In this document: piece after piece, positions 36,265 to 46,700 of the stretch
How positions within the stretch are numbered: position 1 is the stretch's first letter
Layout of the letters: every line of letters starts with the position of its first letter
Assembly (NCBI GenBank): GCA_009760855.2
Contig: WPIO01000017.1
Location: forward strand, 248,001-312,000
Source: Cristatella mucedo
Taxonomy: Eukaryota > Bryozoa > Phylactolaemata > Cristatellidae
Reading direction: 5' to 3'
DNA length: 64,000 nucleotides
Position numbers and translations under genes: made by a program
The notes under the pieces: generated by a model
The model's database searches: none
What the model saw: the letters and a program-made list of their open reading frames with translations, nothing else
Told to the model about the DNA's origin: nothing

Positions 36265-36595
36265 AATTTGGCGACATTAGCTTTTACTCTCAAGATCCTG
36301 TGGACTGTGGAACTCACTCCCGCAATTCGTACACAACAGCAGATACTCTCCTGCTGCCAAATATGGCACATCCTCTCCTGCCGTCCTGGGTTGCTATTTT
36401 CTTTCCACTCACTATCTCAGCTGCCCTGCTGGCTCAGCTGTGATTTCTTATTCCTCTTCGCTTGCCGAGATAAAGTCTGCTGGGTACAGTATGCACACCG
36501 AATGCTGCTTCGGCTGTGAGGATGCTATATACAACTCTCCAGCCTAACACACACCTCGGTCTTGTGGCTTTGAAGAGCTGCAAAAGGAAATCCAT
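36265..36595 (+). mobile_element. LINE-B 3' end, older copy
   Basis: WTVELTPAIRTQQQ as equivalent of WNSLPLFLSSHN, then CCTGCCGTCCTGGGTTGCTA, the AAGTCTGCTGGGTACAGTAT block and TGTGGCTTTGAAGAGCTGCA. No clear tail. More diverged than the copy just upstream. Confidence 0.7.
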
Positions 36596-36596
36596 G

Positions 36597-36650
36597 TCGA
36601 GAACTGCATCTATTTCTAGGCACTCTGCATATGCAGGAAAGGAACCCTGT
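36597..36650 (-). mobile_element. LINE-A tail remnant
   Basis: AGAACTGCATCTATTTCTAG, GCACTCTGCATATGCAGGAA resembles the stem-loop and the GCTGCAAAGGAA block of LINE-A. Very short. Confidence 0.35.
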
Positions 36651-37337
36651 ATTATAGTCAATTAACCACTTTTCGGATGTAAAAAGTGGATGTTAATGAT
36701 TCCAGGAGATTAGCAAACCCGCACCCATAAATGTATCACTTGCTATGACGAAGGAATAAACCGGTCGGTTAATCGGAGAAGAATTACCCAGCCCACCGAA
36801 GCTTTGTTGCAGCAAAAGGATATCTGCTGTAATGAAGTTGAGGAAGTCTTCTCACACCATGAAAATCCTTGTTATTCAGTGAGATATAATAAAATTAATT
36901 GTTTTGCTTCGGCGCTACATTCACACAGCGTTATTAAATTCATCGAGGTCACAACGCTTGTTAAAGAGCTGGGTTACCTGAACAACTTCCGGGGGCGGGG
37001 TCCAATACAAGTTCTGGTATGTGTAAGCGTAAACGCGCACCGGCTTTTTTGGGTAGAATAATGTTTCCACGAGTAAACTTGAGCGCCCTACTAGTCAATA
37101 GTACTTCCTGTAGTGGCTTCAAGGGGCGTCGCCACACAACCCACACGGCCCACTGCCTGCAGAGGCTATGAGCAGACGATACCCTCTGCCATCGCAAAGG
37201 TCTTTAAACCAAGCAGTTAGAGGATAATGTGTTAATTAATTTTTAAATATTCAAATAAAAGCACAAAAACCTTATGATGTCGCTCCAGTACGATAAACGC
37301 AGGTCCAGTTCACCAGCCAGTGAGCGCAGTCAACAAC
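36651..37337. other. region upstream of the Mondo start, possible promoter
   Basis: No coding or repeat signal. It should hold the promoter or 5' untranslated exon of the Mondo gene if transcription starts locally. The AACATGGCGCCGCC motif at 37336-37349 resembles a YY1-type initiator, but no start site can be proven. A distant upstream promoter, for instance in the CpG-rich left end, is equally possible. Confidence 0.3.
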
Positions 37338-37352
37338 ATGGCGCCGCCGTAA
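37338..37352 (+). promoter_or_regulatory. four-codon upstream ORF before the Mondo start
   Basis: ATG GCG CCG CCG followed by TAA, with a good start context (AACATGG). It lies 53 bases before the ATG at 37406 and out of frame with it. If this DNA is in the 5' leader the short frame could lower translation of the main ORF. Alternatively the same bases include a donor-like GTAAGC. Confidence 0.35.
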
Positions 37353-37405
37353 GCTTGACGTACCTTGACTACTTTAGCTCGTAGTCGGTTTGGCATAGTG
37401 CACCT

Positions 37406-37767
37406 ATGCTACGGCTTGTCACAGCTCAGAATGTTACGCCAAGGCAGCAGTCCGTAGATTTGGAAAGAATCAGGAGCATGCATCAGAAGATGCATCAAAT
37501 GGAAGCCGACGAGGGCAGCAACACTCCCAAGACAGTACACAGCGGTCATTTTATGATCAGCACGTTGGACGGCGACGGAGAGGATGATGACGACATCGGA
37601 GTGCCACTACCAGCTGAAGGATCGAACGTGCTGCAAATGCCAAAGGAGGCATACGATTTTGATAAAGCTTCAAAGACCACGTCTGCAACATATAGCTTCC
37701 AGGGGTCGCCCAAGATCATAGACAACTCCTTAGCCAAGCTCTTCCGAGCGATGACATTGGCCTATAG
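37406..37767 (+). CDS. Mondo: Mondo coding exon 1 (MCR1-MCR2)
   Basis: Encodes residues 1-120 plus two bases of Ser121. The first ATG is chosen because an in-frame TAG lies at 37382-37384 and no other ATG lies between. Besides HSGHFM and the MCR2 helix it carries an acidic run (DGDGEDDDD, 55-63) and a YDFDKASKTTSATYSF segment that aligns by eye with the family's YDFD...YTF stretch. The exon ends TATAG|GTAAGG. An acceptor-like CACAG near 37420 leaves open a spliced start, but the polypyrimidine tract is poor. Confidence 0.9.
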
Positions 37768-40700
37768 GTAAGGAAGCTGCCGCATATTATTTTGAAAGCG
37801 CGATTACGCTTAGCGTGTTAAGTCGTGTAAAGCGCTATGTGGCATGTAGCTGCTTGAACCTGAGAGCCTGAATGGCGCATTACCGATGACCATTGTTTTT
37901 CAGCGGCCAGATAACCTCTCCCAAGTTCAAGTCATTTAAGGGTATGAAGTTAAACTTAAAAGACAAGCTAAGACTGAACAACATCATATGGAGGGAATGG
38001 CACATGCAGTGTAAGTGCCAGCTCATTGTCCTGCTTTTCGAAGCAAGATTGCCGTGGGCTGCCTTATGAACTGTAGAGAGGAATACGTCGTGTACAAAAT
38101 TTTTTACGTAACCAATGGATTGCCGATTGGTTTTTGGTTTTGCAGCGCTTCCCAATAAGGTGTATACTAATGCAATGTAATTTATCTCGGGTAGGAACTC
38201 CACAAAGCATCCAAGACTTTGTGGGTATAGCGCAGGAGAGTTTTCTACAGTGTGCTCAAAGCCTAAGTGGCTATCGTTACGCATTCGGTAGCCAACAGAA
38301 TTCATCTCGAACAACAAAAAGAGAAAGTGGGAAGAATAGCTGAGTCAGGAGGGCAGTTGGAGTGGTTAGCAGTATGAAAGTAGCAGCTCAGCACGGCTGG
38401 AAAGGATGTGCCACAGTTGGCAGCAGGAGAAGAGTAGATACTGCCTCTGACCTGTTCGCAAATTCGTGCAGCACTGCACATGCATCGCGGGCTAGCATAT
38501 TCACGTACGGCTGCGGCAGTGGCTTATTAACTCGTGCTTCGTTGTCGGTACGTGCTATTCTGGTGTGTTGTTACGTGTTGGACTTGCAATCAGCATGAGC
38601 TGCCGAACCAAAATAGTCGATCACTCTCACCTTGCCCCATTTGCATCAGTGCTCGCCCGTAAGCAGCCGTTGCTTTAGTTCGGCTTCCATTTGTAGCTGT
38701 CGTGATTCGGCTGCAGCAGTTGCATGTCGATTATATGTGATGTTTGACGACAGGTAAAAGGCGCATGCCACTGCAGTGGCACACGTCTGCTGGAGCTGGT
38801 GGACCGTGCTTAGAGAAAGAAATAGTGATTACATTTTGCAATTTGTCATCCACTTGAATTGCTGCTGCGCACATAGGTAGCAGTTGGTAGAGGTGATAGG
38901 AAATCGTTCCTATCATGATTTGCGCCCGAGTTGCAGTAGTAGCTACGAGTGCGTCATCAGACATAAGGAAGCCCCTGTGTGTCTGGGCTTGAAGCGCATG
39001 CACTTTAAGACCCTTGCCTTAGGATCGGGGTGGCTTGGCTTCGTGCCCGGTTCTTTATTGCCCTCAGCCAGTGGGAGTGAGAGCCGCTTAAGCCTATCTG
39101 ACCCTACGGAAAATGAGGCTGTTGAATCGGTCGGCCTTTAGTTTTACTGGGTTTTTTTAGCATGACAACCATGCATATGCCCCTGTGCTTTGCAGTATAT
39201 TGTCGCAAGTCAGTAGCTTTGCACCCGATGGGTGCATGCCTGCAGAAGTGCTAGTGCCTGCCTGTGACGTACGGAAGGACTAATAATAATAATAATGCAC
39301 TTGATAAAGTGCCCTCGGAGAACTCGATCTCTTTCTAGGCGCTTCACATTTGCTGCAAAGGGAAGTGCGATTGAATGGTGAGTAATATCATGGTTGATAA
39401 ACATGAATAGCATGGTTATGGGTGGCATGCAAAGGGTCAGCATGCAAATGTGGTTAGTGGCAGCATGCACAGTATAAGCATGCATAAGCACATCAAGGAC
39501 GAATCACAGGGACCCACTAAATGCTGTCCTAAATAGGTGTTTTTAAGTTTTTTTTAAATGTGGTCAAATCATGGACGGTCTGACGCAAGTCGGGAGTGAG
39601 TTCCAGGCTTTGGGAGCATACAAACTAAATGCACGGTCTCCAAAGGATTTGAGGTTTGTACAAGGTATTGGTAAACTGTTGGATTCCGAGAAGCTGGTGG
39701 TACGATGCTTGGCCTGGTGGGGGAGTAGATCTGAGTGATAGGCTGGGGCCAAAGAATGAAGTGACCTAAAAGTGAGCGACAAAACCTTGAACTCGATCCG
39801 TTGCTTGACTGGTAGCCTGTGCAGGTCGGCGAGAAGTGGTGTGATGTGGCAACTGTGAAGCTCACGACAGACAGGCCTAGCTGCAGAGTTTTGCATCAGC
39901 TGTAATCGCCTGATTGCACATGCTGGTAGGCCAGCAAGCAGTGAGTTACAGAAGTCAAGACGGAATGTCACAAATGCATAGACCAACTTGAACGTGGTAT
40001 CCTTATCTAAACAAGCCCGAATTTCAGCAATGTTATGTAGCTGAAAGTAGGCAGACTTGACTGTGGAGCTGATGTAGTCGTCTAACGAGAGGTTAATTTG
40101 GAACATGACACCTATATTTCGACCTGATTCAGCAGAAGATATGCTGGCACAGCCAATTTTGAGGGTCAGCCTTTCCAATTTCTGAATCACACTGGGTTTG
40201 CCCATAACTAGTACGTTGGTTTTATCATCGTTTAGTTTTAGAAAATTTGCTGCCATCCATGTGCGGATGTCATCAATACATGCAGCAAGTGAGTTAGGAA
40301 AATTCGAGGTGCTCGAAGGCTGGGAGGGATCAAAGCAAAGGTACAACTGAGTGTCATCCACATAGAAGTGAAAGCCTAGATTCTGTTAGTCAATCACATC
40401 AGCAAGAGGGAGAGTATAGACCGTGAAAAGAACCGGACCTAGCACGGAGACCTGAGGTACCCCATATTTCAGAGGTACCTCGGATGATCTTCGTCCATTC
40501 ACGTCAATACTCTAACAGAGTGCATGAGGCAAGTGCAGCCAGGGTGAACTCCTAGCCCAGATATGTGCTAACCACGAGCTGGCTATGTAAAAGTTTACGT
40601 TTGGCAGCTTTTACGACAGCTCAGTTTTTGTTCCAGCTTATGTGTTGGCCTATTGGCAATTCCCTCCAGTATAGTGTGGCCTCGACTGATGCCACCTGAG

Positions 40701-43700
40701 ATACTGCCTGTAGTTGGAGGCTTGTGCCGGCCTCTGACTCGCTGTGCCGGTTTAACGTCATTCCAGCCTAGCTGGTGCTGTTTTGAGAACTGCGCCTTTC
40801 AACAAATGGAAGCCATCCTCCCGGAAAGGTCTTTACTGCCTGAACTCGAGGCAATAGGCATACCTTAAAGTACCCACTCGTGTGTGTGTGTATGTGTGTT
40901 TGTATGTGTGTGCTCGTGCGTGTGTTTGAGCGAGTGCTCGTGCTCTTGAAAGTAGTGGCAAATGCAGGCAGACCTTCGCCCCATACAAGCTGTCTGTCAA
41001 CTCGGAAATCGGCATGGTGCCAGTGCTCAACATCTCTGATCCTTTCTGGGTGGTAGAGCAATCGCAAGTCTAGGTGTGTTGCGGCCATGTGCACACCTCG
41101 GTTTTAGCCCAGGGGTAAGGTGCTTACACTTCATGACAAGAATCGTAGATTTGAGTCCTCCAGCTCGCAATCCTGGATTGCTCAATTCATGGGGGGGGGG
41201 TTGAGGGCCACTAAGACTGTTTGGCGCTATATACACGATGCTGTCGAATAGGCCACCATACTTAATTCTTTTTTTACATGCGATCTTAAAGGCTTTTGGC
41301 TCAAAGCATATGGGAAGTGCCTGAATGGAAATTAAGTTCTCTTGGGCCACAATGCAAATGAATTGTATCTCTACTAATTAAAGGGAGAAAGTCTGTCTTT
41401 CCCTCCGTCAAGTGGCAATATGCCACTTCTGTAAAGTGGCAACATGGCCACTTCCATGAAGTGGCAAGATAGCACACTTCCGGCAAGTCGCAAGCTGGCG
41501 GATCATGGTTTTCCATGACAGAACTACTATGACTCAGCAAAGCGAGTCCACATGCAGTGAGCTGCTCATATTATATATAATTCATTTACACCTTTAAGGA
41601 TGTGTTGGCACCAGCCTTCAGAATGCTGCCTTCGTGGAATGCTTGATCAGACTGATACCTTGGCACTATCGGGCCTGGTTGGCTCTAACTTTGGGGGCGT
41701 GCTAATTGACGCTTATGTTTCGCTGAACACTGAGTGCGTAGTGGTTGCTGCATAGAGCCGAAGTCGCTTTGCACTGGCTACCAGTCAAGCAATCGATTGA
41801 CTTTTAGGTCACTTCATTCTTTGGCTCCAGCCTATCTCTCAGATCTACTATTCCACCAGGCCAAGCATCGTACCACCCGCTTTTCGGAATCCAACAGTCT
41901 ACCAATACCTCGTACAAACCTCAATCCTTTGGAGACCGTGCATTTAGTTCGTATGCTCCCAAAGCCTGGAACTCACTCCCGGCTTGCATTAGAACATCCC
42001 CTGACTTGACCACATTTATAAAAAACTTAAAAACCTATTTAGGACAGCATTTAGTGGGTCCCTTTGATTCGTCACGCATGTGCTTAATACGAGCTGACAC
42101 TGTGCACGCTGCCACTAACCACATTTGCATGTTGACCCTGTGCATGTCACCCCTAACCATGTTGTTCATGTTGTTTGTTTATCAAGCATGATATTACTCA
42201 CCATTCTATTGCATTTCCCTTTGCAGCAAATGCAAAGCACCTAGAAAGAGATTGAGTTCTCTGAGGGCTTTTATCAAGTGCATTATTATTATTATCGCGA
42301 AATATGTACATTCGCTAATGCAGTATACTGGGATTCAGTTTGAGCATTTAAGTAGAAATTTAAAGTCGACTTTAAAAGCTTGGTGTTGGGCGATGAGTAA
42401 AAAGCAGTCTCGGTGGAGCTCTAGACCAATAACCTTCTGGATCATTCCTCTATCAAGCCGAATTTGTTTTGGTGTTTAGCTCCCAGGCAGACTGCCTTTG
42501 CTAGTAGCTCTGCACTTTGAAATTTCCGACTAGCTTAACTGTTAATATAATAATATAATTCATTTATATAGCACCCCAAGAGAACTTGATCTCTATTCAG
42601 GTGCTTCACATAGGCCTCGGGGCTCGAGCCCACGACCTCAGTCAGACCTTGGTCGGGGCGAGCACCTTAACCGCTAGACCAAACCAACTGTTGTATAGTG
42701 GGAGCTCAGACAATAACAATAACAATAAGTACCTTAATCATAACAATATAACAATAAGTACCTTAATCATGTCTCTTAATCACTGACTAGAGTAAGTACT
42801 ATTTGCCACTACGGATACTAGTACTGTGTTTATAGCTTTTAGAAGTGGCTGTCATTTTTATGAAAGTGATATTATTCTGGCAGTTATTCTGCTTGCTAAC
42901 CACTTGCAAATGTGCTTCAGAAAATAAAGCCTGTTTGTTTCTGTATTTAATTCCGTATCTAATTGTTTGAGATACCTGGTCCATGATGCCACTCCGTTAC
43001 GCGTGTCGGACTGTTTGGCAACACTTGAGATTTTATAATGTCGTTAGCTATCCACGATCCACTCTTTTATCGTGAGTCAGTGATCTCATCAGTCAGTGCT
43101 CCTCGATTTGCTCTACTAAGTGACCTCTTTCTCGCTTTTCTGTCAGATTTCTAGTGATAGCTAGTGAAGCACACACACCATGCGTTTTTCTGAATTTCTG
43201 TTCCCTTACCGGCATTAATCTGTAATGGCTTAACTTACTAGTTATGGGCAAGCTAAGTGTGATTCAGAAATCGGAAAACCTAACGTTCAAAATCGGCTCT
43301 GCTAGCATATCTTCAGATGAATCTGCTTGTAATCTAGGTGTCCTGTTCCAAAGTGGCCTGTCATTAGACGACCACATCAGCTCCACAGTTGTCTGCCTAC
43401 TTTCAGCTGTATAACATAGCTAAAATTCGGGCTTGCTTAGACATAGATACTGCATCTAAACTGGTTCATGCATTTGTGACATCCTTTATCGACTTCTATA
43501 ACTCACTGCTTGCTGGTCTACTGGCCTGCAATCAGGCGCTTACGGTTGCTACAAAACTCTGCTGCTAAGCTCATCTGTCGTGAGCGTCCCAGGTGCCATA
43601 TCACACCACTTCTCGCCTACCTGTACTGGCTCCCAATCAAGCAGCATCGACTTCAAGGTTCTGTCACTAACTTTCAGGTCCCTCCATTCTCTGGATCCAG

Positions 43701-46700
43701 CCTACCTATCAGAACCACTTCCCCAACTGGCAAATAATCATTCAACCGCTGTTCAGACTTATCGTTTTGCTTTACCTCGTACGACCCTTAAAATCTTTGG
43801 AGACTGCCTTTAGTTCTTATGCTCCCAAAGCCTGGTGCTCACTCCCGAGGCATGTCAGAAATGTTAAGTACTCAGAACGAGATTGAGTTCTCTGAGTGCG
43901 TTATATCAGATGTATTATTATTCTTAGCAGAAGCCTTATCAATCTCCCCTGACATGACGACGTTTCAGAAGTTTAAAAAACCTGTTTAGTACAGCATTTA
44001 GTGGGTCTTTGTAATTCGTCCTTCGTGTGAATATGCATGCTTATACTTTGCTTGCTTCATGCAAATGTTACCACTTGTTATTTGGCAATGGTTTCTATAT
44101 AGCATTTATATTGCTATTGGAAAGAGATTCAGTTGTATGAAGGTGCTATACAAATGTATTTTTATTTTTATCTATCTGTTGTACAATAGCTAGCTTCTGC
44201 CTTCGACTCAGGCCTGGCACCGGTGTGCCATAGATATTAGTGAAGCTGACCAGTGGCTTTAGTCTTGAAAATACAAGAGGCTGCCACGTTATTGACACGT
44301 TAATTGTCAATTGAGCCGAGCATTCTGTAAAGTTGCCGGCGGCTGCCTGGCTGGTAAATGCATACTGTGTCACTCGTGACCCTTTGTGCGCTTAAGCGGT
44401 GCTTATGTAGCCCAATGCACTCTGTTTTTATTTTTGGCTGTAGACCCGATTGTCGAGATTCCCGGACCCTGTCCTCGCTCTCTGTTCAAGTCGCCCTGCT
44501 GTGGTTATTTGAGAGAGCTCCTCATGTCTGCCAGCCTCTCCTCCCTCGTGCACGGGGCTGATCCATGGGGCTGCTGGCACGACCTCGAGCCGGAGGCTAG
44601 CTTCCCTGCCAGTACTAGCCTAGAAAGAGATTAAGTTCTCTGAGGGCGCTTTATCAAGTGCAATATTATTATTATTACTAAAACTAAAACTTTTCAGTCA
44701 TAATGGTGCTAGCAGCAGCTTGTCGTGTTTACTGGTCCGTTCTTAGAACAGGGTTCTTTTACCGGCACTACAAACAAATAATGTGCAGCAGTTGTGGCCA
44801 TGGTATCGCTGCTTTCGGCTTATCTATGCTAATGCTGCCAATTCAAATCCTGCCGGCCATTGGGTTTTAATGTTCGCTAGAGACTATGCATTGCCAGATG
44901 CACTGCAATGTCCTCTGTGGCTATGACGATGTGAAGGTAAACGCTCTGCTGGACAGCGTCAGAGCTGCTGCCCATCCTGCCATTGTTATGTCATGCATTC
45001 TGGAGTCGTGGTAGGTTTAGGCAGCTGCAATCCTAAACTGAAAGCTGTGGCTACTGTGTGCTACTATCAAGCTTTGCCGCAGCATTTCACAGGGCATTTC
45101 CAGCCCTTCTCCCTTGATTATCCAACCAGCAGTGCTGCTGCACTCGGGTTTGTGTGCTGATGTGAACGACAAGATATGCAGCATTTAATCGCCAATAATA
45201 GCCAAACTCATCGTGTGACCATGCCCATTTATCTGGCGATTTTCTACCACCATGAGCCCACGGCTAATGGCAGCACAGCAGCATCGACTGCTGCTGTCCT
45301 TAGCCGCGTGTGGCTCGTGTTTTTCAAGCATTTGCAGCCCAGCACGATCTCTCGATGGCAATATTGAAGTTGTGGTGTAGCCTTGATAGAACCCAAAGCT
45401 CTTTCTGGGCACTTCTTACAGGCTGAAAAAAGGTAGTAAATCATCTGACTTGCGATAATTACATGCACGGTATGCATAAGCACCTACTGCGCTTAGACGT
45501 AGCAATTGCTGTTACGACCAGTTGGGTTTCTGCTTAGCTTAAAATTGTGTTAAGTCAGGGGTTGTGTGATGTCAGTCGGTAGGAAGTTTGTAGCTTTAAT
45601 TGACTATGAAATAAAGGCAGCATCACCCTAAAGATTGTATGATGGTTACTGTAACAGCCGAACGACCCCGGTCAGATGAGCTGATATTGTGAGAAGGAGC
45701 CCGAGGAATTAATATTTCGGTTAGGTAAGATGGAGCATCGGAATGAAGTGATCTAAAGTGAGTAGCAGGACCTCTAGGTCAAAATGCGACTTGATGAGGG
45801 GGCCAGTGCAGACTGGAGGCAAGTGGTGTAACTAGACAGCTGTTAACATCCATGACAGCGAATTCCAGCAGCCGAGTTTTGCGCAACCTGCAGGCTTCTG
45901 GTTTTGCTAGCAGTAAGACATACAAGGGCATAGCTACTGCCATCTAGACAGGGTGTCACATGTGCTGCATGGGCTAAATTTGCTTTGGTCATTATCTGTT
46001 AGGCATGCCCGAACTAGCTAGGAGTAGACTGCCTTGATTATGGAGCTAATGGGGTCATATAGTAAAAGGTCGATTTGGAAGAGTCCACCCAAATTTTCTT
46101 TAGAGCCTACTGGAGAGGTATTTTCTTATCCAACTTTGAAGGTAGGGCGATCTCGTTTCTGAGTGACACTAGATATGCACTTAAGTATTAGTTGGTCTTG
46201 TTGCAATTAACCTTAACAAATTTAGCCATACAGATACGAATGTCGGGGATATTGTGACCTGTAATTCCTTTAGATTCCTTATAATTTTTTCTGTGCTACA
46301 GCCCATAGCCAATATAAACGAGATAGTGTCACAAATATTGACGTCACTTAAGCTGATATAAGAGACGTCAACGACAGATTTGTGGGCAATTTCTGCATTC
46401 TCACTGGGAATGGTGGGTACTGTTGCTTGCACGGCTGAATTGACGGTTGGAAACACCGTACTTCTGGTGGACATGCTGCGTAGTAGATGCTGCTTGCTTG
46501 TTTCATAGATTGAAGAAGAGTCGACTACGATACTGGCTGCAAGGAAAAATGTGTAGAGCACAGTGACAGCGACATTGCCATTCGGCTATTTTCTTTTCAC
46601 TGCCCGAGTTTAATTGGTTCGTTCTGTTTGTATTTTCAGATATCAAGCAGAGGAGACCTGTTATCTGTAGCTTCAACGCTATTATCGACGACGTTCACCA

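Noticed and set aside
42619-42684. tRNA gene suggested by A and B boxes
   Set aside because: The boxes are followed by a LINE-like tail, not by a closing acceptor stem, and the same structure is dispersed in the window; it is a SINE head. The same applies to the other SINE copies.
46181-46561. 126-codon minus-strand frame before Mondo exon 3
   Set aside because: Its second half overlaps old LINE-A sequence in the wrong frame and its first half resembles nothing known to me.
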